Virus record (IMG/VR): IMGVR_UViG_3300044797_000318
Coordinates: 1-64,000 of that record
DNA: 64,000 nt
DNA from: a virus
Direction: 5' to 3' (one strand)
The number at the start of each line of letters is the position of its first letter. Position 1 is the stretch's first letter. The notes below the pieces were generated by a model that was not told the DNA's origin, searched no databases, and saw only the letters and a list, made by a program, of their open reading frames with translations. Shown in pieces: positions 26,880-35,910 of this stretch. Position numbers and translations under genes: made by a program.

Positions 26880-27968
26880 TTAAAAGAGGACGCGCCTTGT
26901 AAAATTAAACCACTCAAGCACAATCCCTGCTCCTGATTTAGCTCCGCCCATTACTGATTGAGCTAAACTACCATCATAGTTAGGATTAGGTTGGTAAGGA
27001 GATTTGCTAATTAGCCATTTATTCGACCAACTATCTCTATAATAATGAGTAATAGTATTATCACGAGGGTTGTAATGCGCCCTTACAAAAGAACCACTAA
27101 CAGGTGCGGAGCCATCTTGTCCCGTATTGAAATAGAAAGTTCCGTCTCTGGCCCTTTCTGGGTCTTCCATGGAAAAATACTGACGATTGATTTGTGGCGG
27201 ATCCGTAGGATCCTCTAAACTGAAATCTTGAAAAATAACCATGGCTCGAGGATCAAACATAGTGGTAAATTGATTGGTTTGTTCGGGGCCAGCATTACCA
27301 GTTTGTGCGGTATTGGGCATAATATCGGATGGATAATATTTCTCTCCCTGATTAGGAACGGGAAGAACTGGCGTGACTTTGCCAGGGATATTGCCAAGTG
27401 GGCCGCCAATTTCACCGTTGCCAATAATACCTACGACCTGAGCGCCTTCTGCGTCTCTATCAGTATACGTGATTTGATAGTTAGAAGAATTGTAGGGTCG
27501 GTTGGTATAAGCGGTCGGATTACCGGCCCAATCAAAAGCAGTGGGTTTAGCTGGTCGTTTAGGATTATAAACGGTCACACCCGAATCGGCTGGATTGAGA
27601 AATTTCTGATCTGGTTGATATGGTGGATCGCCAAAGGGATAGTCATCGGGGGAGATACCCTCGGGGCAAGCTGTGGTGGCAGCGTGTGGCAAACGAGCAT
27701 TACTATTGACGATATCTGTTTGATACTGTTCTATGACAATGGGGGAAGAATCTACACCGTTAGTAGCCAAGATACTCAAAGTGATTAATAACTGATCGAA
27801 CGGGAGAAAAATTGGCCCCGTATACATGGTGGAGAAAAGTGTAGGAGTGGTACCATCCAAAGTATAAAAAATAGTGGCAGGAATATTAGTACAGATAGAC
27901 ACCGTTTTAGGAATGCCCGAAACTACTTGATACTTTGATTGTGTAACGGTAACGCAAATAACTGCCAT
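26880..27968 (-). CDS. phage appendage-like protein with a chitobiase C-terminal-type domain
   Basis: 362 residues. Near residue 30 IFYTLDGTTPTLFSTMYTGP matches the CHB_HEX_C beta-sandwich found in sugar-binding and phage-tail proteins. The remainder is rich in Pro, Asn, Tyr and Gly, with little charge, and the C-terminal part (SGSFVRAHYNPRDNTITHYY) is beta-prone. This composition is typical of exposed virion proteins. It may bind host surface glycans. The specific role is inferred. Confidence 0.65.
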   Translation of the reverse strand: MAVICVTVTQSKYQVVSGIPKTVSICTNIPATIFYTLDGTTPTLFSTMYTGPIFLPFDQLLITLSILATNGVDSSPIVIEQYQTDIVNSNARLPHAATTACPEGISPDDYPFGDPPYQPDQKFLNPADSGVTVYNPKRPAKPTAFDWAGNPTAYTNRPYNSSNYQITYTDRDAEGAQVVGIIGNGEIGGPLGNIPGKVTPVLPVPNQGEKYYPSDIMPNTAQTGNAGPEQTNQFTTMFDPRAMVIFQDFSLEDPTDPPQINRQYFSMEDPERARDGTFYFNTGQDGSAPVSGSFVRAHYNPRDNTITHYYRDSWSNKWLISKSPYQPNPNYDGSLAQSVMGGAKSGAGIVLEWFNFTRRVLF

Positions 27969-27969
27969 A

Positions 27970-28284
27970 TTATACCAAATTGAGGAACCTTGAATTTTTT
28001 TCGGTCATCTTCTTTTTAAGCATAACTCGATAAATCTTGTGGGCGGCTCGGCGGAATACGCGGGCCAAATTCAAGTAAACTCCCTCTCCTTCTCTTCTAT
28101 ACAAGATTATGAACTGGTCGTAATAATCTAAAAACTCCGTCTCGGGAGATATTCCCTTGAAGGAGCCTTTTTCAATGTAGATTAGTTTGTTGAGAGCATA
28201 AAGGAGTAGGAAGCGGTAGAATTTAGGCTCTCCTACTGCCTGATATTTGGGAACGAATTCTTTCTTCAAACCATCGACACTCAT
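27970..28284 (-). CDS. hypothetical protein
   Basis: 104 residues, helical and basic at the C-terminus (FRRAAHKIYRVMLKKKMTEK). It starts upstream of and is separated by one base from the appendage-like gene. No family recognised. Confidence 0.65.
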   Translation of the reverse strand: MSVDGLKKEFVPKYQAVGEPKFYRFLLLYALNKLIYIEKGSFKGISPETEFLDYYDQFIILYRREGEGVYLNLARVFRRAAHKIYRVMLKKKMTEKNSRFLNLV

Positions 28285-28306
28285 TTGAGGATATGCTAAA
28301 ATATAC

Positions 28307-28897
28307 TCATGGTTTTAGATAAGGCACTATCTTAAAAGCCACTTCTTGTTTTAAGTCTTTCAACCCCCTATCGTTGTGAATGACATAATCGAAATCACTA
28401 TCTGGAATGCCATCTTGATCTGTCTCGCTAATGTGAGTGTCAGTTGGCTGATTGGTCTGACGATACAATCTAATAGTATAAAAACCTTTTTTCGTAAGGT
28501 GATCTAATTCATTGCGAAACCTAGCGTCACTTACTATTACAATTCCACTGCCAGATATTTTTACAAATCTCATATCAAAAATATTGAGCCATACATTATC
28601 TTGATATTCTCTGCCTTGCGTTCCTATGTCTTTAAGAATTTGTCGAACGGTAAGTGGCTGCCCATCTTTAAAGGCACCTGGAATAATTTCGCTACGATAC
28701 TTGGAAGAACCAAGGAAGAACTTTTTAGGAACTTGCGGATACATAATGCGCGCCATTTCCTTGATAGGGTCAGCAAAAGCTAAATATGAGGCCCACTGGT
28801 GTGGATATGGATATTGAGTGCGAATTTCTTTAACTAAAATTTTACTTAGGGTATCTTTACCAGTATTCATTTTGCCAGTAATACTTATTTTATACAT
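28307..28897 (-). CDS. deoxynucleoside monophosphate kinase (T4 gp1-like)
   Basis: 196 residues. The P-loop GKMNTGKDTL begins at residue 8. AFADPIKEMARIMYP and LKDIGTQGREYQDNVWLNIF match phage dNMP kinases, and VIVSDARFRNELD is the conserved Asp-Arg region. Such enzymes convert dNMPs to dNDPs for phage DNA synthesis. It lies ten bases after SbcC. Confidence 0.85.
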   Translation of the reverse strand: MYKISITGKMNTGKDTLSKILVKEIRTQYPYPHQWASYLAFADPIKEMARIMYPQVPKKFFLGSSKYRSEIIPGAFKDGQPLTVRQILKDIGTQGREYQDNVWLNIFDMRFVKISGSGIVIVSDARFRNELDHLTKKGFYTIRLYRQTNQPTDTHISETDQDGIPDSDFDYVIHNDRGLKDLKQEVAFKIVPYLKP

Positions 28898-28906
28898 CTT
28901 ACCTCC

Positions 28907-31114
28907 TCACCATGATGACACCACCCTAGCGCGTGATACCATGTTTATATCTTGTTCCACCAAAATAGCGTGGGAGAATTTATCTTTCAAGCGATCGTTA
29001 TGAGTGATTACTAAGATAGTAAAATCTTTTTGTAGAAACTTAATAATATCAGCAAAAGCATCCACCCTACCTTTGCTAAGGGATTGATCTAACTCATCTA
29101 ACAGCAAGAATTTGACATCAATTCCCAATAGGTTTTGCAAAAGAAATGACATTCCTAACTTCAAACTGAACAACACCATAAGCTGCATAGCGCCAGAAAG
29201 CTGCTCATAATAGCGCTCTTTACCATTAACTTGATAAGTGATATCCAAAGTGTCAGCTTCCGTACCATCACCCTTAGTCTTTTCGATAAAAAAGAAGAGT
29301 TGTAGCCCTGGCTTGAATTGATCTAATAACTTATTAACCTCTAATTGCAGGGCATCCAAAATATTATGAATGATTAGATTGGGGATGCCAGTACTAGAGA
29401 AGGCCTGAGCTACCAGCGGATACATAATCAACTTATCTTCCAACTCTTTAATCAATTTGGATAGGTCTTGTTTTTTTTGCCTGTCTAGTTTTTTCTGATC
29501 AATGCCATGCAGCATCACGGCCTTATGGTTGGTAAAATGAGTTAATTCTTTGTTGATGCCAGCAATTTTGGTAGCAATAACAGATAAACTCTCTTTTTCA
29601 AACTTAATACTTTGTTGTAAAAGCTTAGCTTCTTCAATAGAAGATTGTTGTAATTCTTCCCTAATTTGCACTAGCTCTAATTCTTTGTCTTTCAGTTCCG
29701 TATTGAACTTTGTAAGCAATGTAGCATACTCTTCATAAGAGGCGCGCTTATCAGTTACTTCTTTTTTCTTAGTAACTATTTTGGTGTTAATACTTTCCAA
29801 ATGTTGTTTGGACATCGTGAGATTGCTAATAATTTGCTGATTAGCGTGAATTTCTGAATTTAACTTACTAATGATGTTTTTAGAGTCTTTAATGCTAATT
29901 TGTAAAGCAACCATCTTAGCCTGGTCTTTAGCTAAACATTCCTGACGATGTTGGTCAGTCATGGGCTGACGGCAATGCTTACAGACACTATCGGTCGGCA
30001 TAGGAATTTTCAACTCGTCGTACTGAGTTAAAGACGTTTGGATATTGACATTATGCCGGGTTGCCAATACCTTCTTTTGCTCAATTTGTTCGCTAAGAAT
30101 ATCAATTCGTGAATAATCTAAACCAACTAGCTGGGTTTGGGTGGCCTCTAAAGATTTGACCTCCGCTACTAATTCACGGGCTTCTTGTATAATATTACTT
30201 CGTTTGGTAGTGTATTCTTTGACGGAGATTTCCGATCTAGTTTTACCTTGAATTAAAGCTTGCTCTCGGCTAACCAAAGCAGAAAATTTACCCTCCAACG
30301 AAGAATGTTGGGCCATTAATTCATTAATTTTTTCGGTTAGCGACTTAGAAAGCCCCTCTAATTCTTGAAGTGTTTCTTGTCGAATAGAAAGTTCGTCCTC
30401 TATTTTGGATAGCTGAACACTGAGTTTATTAATCTCTTCATCTGGAGTCCCCAGAGATTCTACTAAAGTGCGTATGCGATCCAACTCACGTGATAGTAAG
30501 GTAGATTTTTCTTTAACTATCTTTTCTAATTTAGAATAGATTACTAAGTTAAGCGCATCTTTTAGAATAGCTTTACGTTTTTCTGGGGTAGCTGTAGCAA
30601 GACTATTAAAATCGTTCTGTACAAAATGAACGAAAGTTCTAAAAGACTTATAATTAATCTTGAGCAATTTAGCTAAGTCTTTTTCTGTATCAGCGGCACG
30701 GCGGCCCGAGATATCTTTCCAAAATCTATCATCAAAAAGAGCTTCGTGATTATCGTTGTGCAACACATTTTCTATAGGGCCAATCTCACCAGTTCCTTCA
30801 TAGAGAGAAAGGTCAGTAGAACCCTTACGCGTGCGCGTACGCGCGAGTCTGTATTCCCGATCTCCCATAGCAAAATCAAAAACTACACTACAAAGCAAGG
30901 CATCATCTCGAATAATTTTTTCTAGGTTGAAATTGGATTGATTGAATAAGACATATTCGATAGACTTAAAGATAGTCGTCTTACCAACACCATTAGCCTC
31001 AGCATCATTGCCCTCAGTTTTTCCCACTAACAAAGCCGAGCTGAACTGCGTAAAATCGATATACGCCCAATCATAACACATAAAATCTTTGAGATAAAGT
31101 CTGAGGGGTTTCAT
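28907..31114 (-). CDS. SbcC/Rad50-family ATPase (T4 gp46-like)
   Basis: 735 residues. The Walker A region is near residues 31-47, ending GVGKTT, with an unusual acidic insert (GKTEGNDAEA) before it. Two long coiled coils flank the zinc hook C378-K-H-C381. The ABC signature is in QLSGAMQLMVLFSLKLG and Walker B is LLLDELDQSL. It partners SbcD, whose gene overlaps by four bases. The pair resects DNA ends to feed recombination-dependent replication. Confidence 0.92.
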   Translation of the reverse strand: MKPLRLYLKDFMCYDWAYIDFTQFSSALLVGKTEGNDAEANGVGKTTIFKSIEYVLFNQSNFNLEKIIRDDALLCSVVFDFAMGDREYRLARTRTRKGSTDLSLYEGTGEIGPIENVLHNDNHEALFDDRFWKDISGRRAADTEKDLAKLLKINYKSFRTFVHFVQNDFNSLATATPEKRKAILKDALNLVIYSKLEKIVKEKSTLLSRELDRIRTLVESLGTPDEEINKLSVQLSKIEDELSIRQETLQELEGLSKSLTEKINELMAQHSSLEGKFSALVSREQALIQGKTRSEISVKEYTTKRSNIIQEARELVAEVKSLEATQTQLVGLDYSRIDILSEQIEQKKVLATRHNVNIQTSLTQYDELKIPMPTDSVCKHCRQPMTDQHRQECLAKDQAKMVALQISIKDSKNIISKLNSEIHANQQIISNLTMSKQHLESINTKIVTKKKEVTDKRASYEEYATLLTKFNTELKDKELELVQIREELQQSSIEEAKLLQQSIKFEKESLSVIATKIAGINKELTHFTNHKAVMLHGIDQKKLDRQKKQDLSKLIKELEDKLIMYPLVAQAFSSTGIPNLIIHNILDALQLEVNKLLDQFKPGLQLFFFIEKTKGDGTEADTLDITYQVNGKERYYEQLSGAMQLMVLFSLKLGMSFLLQNLLGIDVKFLLLDELDQSLSKGRVDAFADIIKFLQKDFTILVITHNDRLKDKFSHAILVEQDINMVSRARVVSSW

Positions 31115-32307
31115 TCTTTGGCCTCCAACTTATATTGATTATGGATGTCCAACGCCAACTCTATAAATGCTGGCTGTAGTTTGATGTCAATATATTTTTC
31201 AGCGTAAGTTTTGATGGAGGTGGGGACATCCATCTTAGTATCGATGGTGTTATTATCATCCTTTTTAATGAGTGTAATTTTTTTAGACTCTGAAATACCT
31301 GATACGCTGAAAGCACCTTGCGCAGACAAATACTGTTCAATACTGGATTTATTAATAGATTTGAGCTCGGGTGTTGCTAAGGAAACATCCACACGAACAA
31401 TGGAGCGATCCCAATCTCCAACTTTCTTTAATTCTTTAAGTACGTAATCAGTAGTATCGTCAGTATCTTTAGGGATAACAATACTTAATTTTTTAAGTGG
31501 TCGTGTAGGTAGTAATTCGGTAGTCCAAGAGTGTTTGCTAGAAGAACAATCAAAAATGATGATGAACTTTTTTTGATCGGTTTCCCCAAAATTGGAAATA
31601 TCCATACTACCGATGTGGGCAATATGCGGAAATTTCTGCATCACTTGTGGCTTATGTACGTGCCCCATCCACACATAATCGTATCCCTGAAACATATTCA
31701 ATGGACAAAACAGCTCATTAGCAATATCATCAATTTCATCGCCTACAGGAATAGAGCCCTCAATAGCTAGATGACCAATCAATACTTTTTGATAAGTAGA
31801 AGGGATACTAGCTAGTTCATAGACGAGACTGTCGCGTACCATAGAAATAGCTTCTATATTAGAGGCGACACTAAAAGATTTTCTATCTCGGTATGGCACA
31901 AAGGTAAAAGCAGATGTACCTATCGTAACAGTATCAATCTCTTTGTAGATATGAATTTTTTCTAGATCTGCTTCGCTAATAATATCCAGCGGGGAAGTAT
32001 AAATAAAGCCGCTACGCAAAATATCGTGATTGCCAATAATGATATGAACATTGATGTCATACACTTGACATTTTTTGAGCCACGACATAAACATAGCAAT
32101 AAGCGCTGGATGCGGTTTGGGGTCTTCAAACACGTCCCCAGTAATAATAATATGATCGGCATGATACTCTATGGCGCGATCAAGCGTCCAGTCCAACAAT
32201 GTAAGCTGATCAGCGATACGACTATTGAGAGTGGCACCTATACCAGCTTTGCCGATATTGGTTCCTTTTCCAAGGTGCGGATCGCCTAAAAATATGGCGA
32301 TTGTCAT
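31111..32307 (-). CDS. SbcD/Mre11-family nuclease (T4 gp47-like)
   Basis: 398 residues. All metallophosphoesterase motifs are present: FLGDPHLGKG, IITGDVFEDPKP, IIIGNHDI, IGHLAIEG and WMGHVHKP. The length matches SbcD. The last about 130 residues form the capping and SbcC-binding part. It is translated just before SbcC with a four-base overlap. Confidence 0.93.
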   Translation of the reverse strand: MTIAIFLGDPHLGKGTNIGKAGIGATLNSRIADQLTLLDWTLDRAIEYHADHIIITGDVFEDPKPHPALIAMFMSWLKKCQVYDINVHIIIGNHDILRSGFIYTSPLDIISEADLEKIHIYKEIDTVTIGTSAFTFVPYRDRKSFSVASNIEAISMVRDSLVYELASIPSTYQKVLIGHLAIEGSIPVGDEIDDIANELFCPLNMFQGYDYVWMGHVHKPQVMQKFPHIAHIGSMDISNFGETDQKKFIIIFDCSSSKHSWTTELLPTRPLKKLSIVIPKDTDDTTDYVLKELKKVGDWDRSIVRVDVSLATPELKSINKSSIEQYLSAQGAFSVSGISESKKITLIKKDDNNTIDTKMDVPTSIKTYAEKYIDIKLQPAFIELALDIHNQYKLEAKE

Positions 32308-32377
32308 GTAACCCTATCTTATATAAAATCTTGTTATAAAAATGTCTAATATTTAGATCGTATTGGCGTGAATATTT

Positions 32378-32644
32378 TTACTTTTTGACAGGTACAGATT
32401 GTACAACATCAAGTTCTTTAATGGTGTAAGACATGACATTGTAGACCCCGGCGTACATACCATCTTCGGGATCATCCATCGGTGGATCGGACTCTGAATT
32501 CATCATGTCGCATTGCTGTAATGCGCGAGTTGGATCAGAATAACATCCAAAAACGTCAAAATCATCTGGAAATTTAAGCGTATCAGGCCCGGAACCAGTA
32601 TCCGTATAGCCAAGAACAAGGTAAATTTTCTGAATTGTTTCCAT
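32378..32644 (-). CDS. small acidic hypothetical protein
   Basis: 88 residues from the ATG at 32644 (METIQKIYLVLGYTDTGSG), preceded by AAGGGA; a TTG start 21 bases earlier is less likely. Asp-rich with a short beta core. No known motif. Confidence 0.6.
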   Translation of the reverse strand: METIQKIYLVLGYTDTGSGPDTLKFPDDFDVFGCYSDPTRALQQCDMMNSESDPPMDDPEDGMYAGVYNVMSYTIKELDVVQSVPVKK

Positions 32645-32749
32645 GAAATAAATATTTCCCTTCAAGTTGAAAATTGTTTAGTATAATCCGTCTCTATCTA
32701 ATCAATATCTTTTAGAATATATAAAAATATTCCCAATGTTGAACATTTT

Positions 32750-33007
32750 TTATATTTCACACTTAGAGTATAAAAGTTCTATTTCCTCGGGCGATAAATC
32801 ATCCTCCGAGTTTTTACCTACTTTTCGTAGATATTTATTGAGTTCTCTGATATATTGATTGCCATTGATAGCAACTATCTTACCAATAGTCCAACCTTTG
32901 GCGGGCGACAAATTATCACCATAAAGCACTTCCAAGTCCGTACGAATTGGAAAAGCGCCCACATATGTTGGCTCCGAAACTGAATAATAACCGTCTTCTA
33001 TTGTCAT
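32750..33007 (-). CDS. small hypothetical protein
   Basis: 85 residues: a beta-rich N-terminal part (YYSVSEPTYVGAFPIRTDLE) with a GWTIGKIVAINGNQYIREL segment that looks like a small barrel, and an acidic helical end. It overlaps the primase zinc-domain gene by four bases. Function unknown. Confidence 0.65.
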   Translation of the reverse strand: MTIEDGYYSVSEPTYVGAFPIRTDLEVLYGDNLSPAKGWTIGKIVAINGNQYIRELNKYLRKVGKNSEDDLSPEEIELLYSKCEI

Positions 33008-33642
33008 GGCTTATAGTGATTGATATAATCTTTCAGTTGTTCGACCGTGCGAAATAACGCTTCGTTATCAAGGCTCTTGTGTCTCAAATTAATTTGATCG
33101 TAAGCCTCACACGCTCGCTCCACATATACCCGCGCTTCTTCGGTAGAGTAAGTTTGATAAAAATCTCGGACAGTATTGGAAAAATCCATCATAATTTTGA
33201 GGCGTCCATCGGCATCCACAGGAGACAGGTAGTTATCGTCATCCACATCACCTACGTTATCCTTGAATAGATCTAATACTTTGACGGCCGCTTTAACAAG
33301 ACTAATACCATCCATAGCTGCCACAAAATGTGGGGCGTGAGCAAAGGGACCACCTATGCGACAACCGAAACAACAAAAACTGTTAGTCTCACTATAATAC
33401 TTGAATGAGGCTGTACTCTCACGACCACCCTTGTGCGATTTGAAAGGGCATGTAATTTTGTAATGCATATCATTACAATGAATGGCGTAATGCTTAAATA
33501 TTTTAAGCAGAGGAACCGTACTAGCCAGATCGATTAAGTTCTGATAATGATCTTTTCCTGTAAAAGCAGCTGCAATATCTCCAGCTTCGCTTGGTGTTTG
33601 GCTATGGCCATCGGATCTGGCTGTATTTGATAACGGGCACAT
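33004..33642 (-). CDS. CHC2-type zinc-binding domain protein (primase zinc domain without catalytic core)
   Basis: Up to 212 residues. ITCPFKSHKGGRESTASFKY followed by SFCCFGCRIGG matches the primase CHC2 zinc domain (CPFH...SF...FHCFGCGxGG), though the C-to-H spacing is longer than usual. A helical section follows with no Toprim. It could team with the primase core at 9567-10331. The start is unclear: the ATG at 33642 makes it overlap the next gene by 109 bases, so a downstream or unusual start is possible. Confidence 0.7.
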   Translation of the reverse strand: MCPLSNTARSDGHSQTPSEAGDIAAAFTGKDHYQNLIDLASTVPLLKIFKHYAIHCNDMHYKITCPFKSHKGGRESTASFKYYSETNSFCCFGCRIGGPFAHAPHFVAAMDGISLVKAAVKVLDLFKDNVGDVDDDNYLSPVDADGRLKIMMDFSNTVRDFYQTYSTEEARVYVERACEAYDQINLRHKSLDNEALFRTVEQLKDYINHYKP

Positions 33643-33725
33643 AATTGTGAATACTCCCCAAAAAGTTCTTTTTCCTCAGAAATTAGTGAAAGAAGTAGCT
33701 CTTTGGGCGTCATTTGACTTCCCAA
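33534..33725 (-). CDS. small helical protein overlapping the primase zinc-domain gene
   Basis: 63 residues (59 from the ATG four codons in, MTPKELLLSLISEEKELFGE). Strongly helical and charged, with good coding character. It overlaps the start of the CHC2 gene in another frame by up to 109 bases. Either the CHC2 protein starts later, or this is a true long overlap. The 85 bases upstream of it hold nothing I can support. Confidence 0.5.
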   Translation of the reverse strand: MGSQMTPKELLLSLISEEKELFGEYSQLCARYQIQPDPMAIAKHQAKLEILQLLLQEKIIIRT

Positions 33726-33810
33726 ACTCTTTTTCCATTTATTGTATTGGTTACCTTATACATAGAGTGCATACTGTGATGCGCTATAATGGCTGTTTGT
33801 CCGAATAATA

Positions 33811-34311
33811 TTAAACATCGATTTTTTTCTTGTCAAGCGCTTTGGTAATTTCTTTGTTTATATAATCAGTGAGAGACTGGGAATCTAATTTCTTTTGGAG
33901 GACGCCCGTAGCATATTCCAATTCATTGATACGATCTCTCTGAGCCAGAGAGGTCTTGAATAAACAAGTGATGACAGTCAAAGACCCCATACCCTCTTGC
34001 TCATTAGGATCATTGTTGATTTCAATAGCCAGTTGAATCATATTTTGCAGCATCTCTTTTTCTGATTCTGCCAGAAAAATATTACGATTCTGAGGGAGTG
34101 TCTTATCCATAATGGCCTTATTGAACCGAATAAAAAGATCGGCAGCACGAGACTTGTAGGAAGATTTTTTCTCTTCTACAGCTTGTACTTTCTGCTGAAA
34201 CTCTTGTGGGCTGGGAGCTTTAGGCTTCCCTTCAAACATAGATTTCTGCCCAATCTTCTTGAGACCAACTTTGGGCGCATAATCCTTGGGGTCTTTTTCC
34301 TCAAATGGCAT
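33811..34311 (-). CDS. helical hypothetical protein
   Basis: 166 residues. A disordered basic N-terminus (PFEEKDPKDYAPKVGLKKIG) leads to a long helical section with coiled-coil features near the C-terminus. It lies seven bases after the Lys/Pro-rich gene. No family recognised. Confidence 0.65.
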   Translation of the reverse strand: MPFEEKDPKDYAPKVGLKKIGQKSMFEGKPKAPSPQEFQQKVQAVEEKKSSYKSRAADLFIRFNKAIMDKTLPQNRNIFLAESEKEMLQNMIQLAIEINNDPNEQEGMGSLTVITCLFKTSLAQRDRINELEYATGVLQKKLDSQSLTDYINKEITKALDKKKIDV

Positions 34312-34318
34312 TTAGACC

Positions 34319-34753
34319 TTACTTCTTGTTTGGAACCAAAGGTTGTGGAGCGCGGGCTACGATCACAAATCTGTCAGCTAACTCTACAATAAACTTGCTT
34401 CCTAATGCCGACTCCAAAGATGGCAAAGTGGCAGAGGAACGGATAGTACAATAAAGCTTACTTGGCTCTACCGTGACGGGGGTAACGTGCATACGAACGG
34501 TTTGATCTGGCAAACCAAACATTTGGATTGGAAGATTTTCAATTTCAGCCCAAATTAGTTCAGCCTGAGTTTTTGCTGGGGGAGTTGGACGAGGTGCGGG
34601 GGCTACTGGAGGAGTAGCAACTGGCGGCTTGGGCTTACTGGCTGCCAACACTTTCTTAGGATCGACTTTCTTAGCCGACTTTAAAATTACTTTTTTGGCT
34701 GTGGGTGATTTCTTGACAGTAACTCTGACGACTTGTTTAGCTTGCTTGGGCAT
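34319..34753 (-). CDS. protein with histone-H1-like Lys/Ala/Pro tail and a small globular domain
   Basis: 144 residues from the ATG at 34753, behind GGAGATAATC; an upstream in-frame start is poorer. Residues 1-60 are a Lys/Ala/Pro-rich tail (KKSPTAKKVILKSAKKVDPK). A beta-rich domain follows (QTVRMHVTPVTVEPSKLYCT). The tail would bind nucleic acid non-specifically; the globular part is unrecognised. Confidence 0.65.
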   Translation of the reverse strand: MPKQAKQVVRVTVKKSPTAKKVILKSAKKVDPKKVLAASKPKPPVATPPVAPAPRPTPPAKTQAELIWAEIENLPIQMFGLPDQTVRMHVTPVTVEPSKLYCTIRSSATLPSLESALGSKFIVELADRFVIVARAPQPLVPNKK

Positions 34754-34773
34754 GATTATCTCCGATAATGGTT

Positions 34774-35079
34774 TCAAGAAATACATATATCAGCAAATAC
34801 GTCTTTCAAAACGCCAGTTAAAACACAACCGCAAATTCTTTTAACTTCTCGACCCTCTCGCAAAACCAAGAGAGTTGGAACGGAATCGATAAAAAATCTT
34901 TTACACTGATTACTGAACTGATCAACATCTATTGCATAGAAGGGGACTTGATACTTTTCTTTGATCTTATCAATCATAACAAGATATTTTTTATGATAAG
35001 GCATCCAAGAAGTATAAAAATACATAGATTGTAAAGGCAAATCTATTTGTAGGTCTTCTTCTCGTGTAATGAAAATCAT
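34774..35079 (-). CDS. thioredoxin-fold protein lacking the CxxC active site
   Basis: 101 residues with the thioredoxin pattern: a first strand, MYFYTSWMPYHKKYLVMIDK where WCGPCK would sit, YAIDVDQFSNQ, then SVPTLLVLREG with the cis-Pro, and RICGCVLTG. The two active-site Cys are replaced (W-M-P-Y-H-K), so it should not be a disulfide reductase. In T7 thioredoxin acts as a polymerase clamp, so a structural role is possible. That is speculation. Confidence 0.7.
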   Translation of the reverse strand: MIFITREEDLQIDLPLQSMYFYTSWMPYHKKYLVMIDKIKEKYQVPFYAIDVDQFSNQCKRFFIDSVPTLLVLREGREVKRICGCVLTGVLKDVFADICIS

Positions 35080-35080
35080 T

Positions 35081-35341
35081 TCAATTCTTGAGGTCCTTCT
35101 TATCTTTAGCAGTATTTTCCAATTTAGAAATAAAATCTTTGATATTTTTAGATGATTGTGCTTTTTCTAAAACTACTTGAGCCACTCTTTTAGCAATCTC
35201 TTCAGTAGCTACGGTCAATTCTTCTTGAGTAAAAAGACCCTTTTCAAGGAGTAATTTCTCTAAAGCAGTTATTCGCAACATAGCGTCAGCCATTAGAATA
35301 TCGCTAGTTATTTCTTGCTTGTCTATTTTTTTATCGATCAT
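35081..35341 (-). CDS. small helical hypothetical protein
   Basis: 86 residues, all helix by composition, charged, with a coiled-coil-like centre (LRITALEKLLLEKGLFTQEE). It is one base from the thioredoxin-like gene. No known function. Confidence 0.65.
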   Translation of the reverse strand: MIDKKIDKQEITSDILMADAMLRITALEKLLLEKGLFTQEELTVATEEIAKRVAQVVLEKAQSSKNIKDFISKLENTAKDKKDLKN

Positions 35342-35362
35342 AATTACAATCCTTTTAATATA

Positions 35363-35890
35363 TCAATGACATGAGCACTTTTTATATTTCTTCCCAGAAC
35401 CACAAGAACACGGTTCATTGGGACCAACCTTAGCGGCTTTGACGACCGTAACAGGGGTGGGCACTTTTCGATCCATGAATAAAGTAGAGTTGAGGTGATC
35501 TAACTCGTGTTGACAAACCACAGCCACCAATCCGGTCGCCACAAAACTATGAGGCTCTACTAAATTATTAGAAACATGTATTTCTTGAAATCGAATAGTA
35601 TTTTCTAAACGACCAGGAAAAGATAAACAACCTTCCTCTTCAAAAAGGGCTGGGTCGAATCCTGATAGGAGCTTAGCATTAATTAAATTTAAACTAATCT
35701 TAGGTAATCTAACAATGGCAATATTCTTGGCAAGACCTATTTGTGGCGCTGCCAAACCAATTCCGGCACGACCAATCCTATTACCGTACTCTAATTCTTT
35801 TTCCAAAGCTTCAATAAGTGCTCCCGCTTCTTCTAAGAGAACGGGCTCACAAATTACTCGAAGGGCCGCTTCATTGTTAGTAATAATCAT
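35363..35890 (-). CDS. def: peptide deformylase with C-terminal SEC-C zinc motif
   Basis: 175 residues. The three deformylase motifs are intact: GIGLAAPQ, EGCLSFPG with the Cys ligand, and QHELDH with the two His ligands and catalytic Glu. The last 20 residues (PNEPCSCGSGKKYKKCSCH) are a SEC-C zinc motif as at the end of SecA, where it contacts SecB and ribosomes. Phage deformylases are usually trimmed at the C-terminus, so this added tail is unusual. It removes the formyl group from nascent proteins at the ribosome. Confidence 0.95.
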   Translation of the reverse strand: MIITNNEAALRVICEPVLLEEAGALIEALEKELEYGNRIGRAGIGLAAPQIGLAKNIAIVRLPKISLNLINAKLLSGFDPALFEEEGCLSFPGRLENTIRFQEIHVSNNLVEPHSFVATGLVAVVCQHELDHLNSTLFMDRKVPTPVTVVKAAKVGPNEPCSCGSGKKYKKCSCH

Positions 35891-35910
35891 CTCTTACCTA
35901 TATCAAACAA

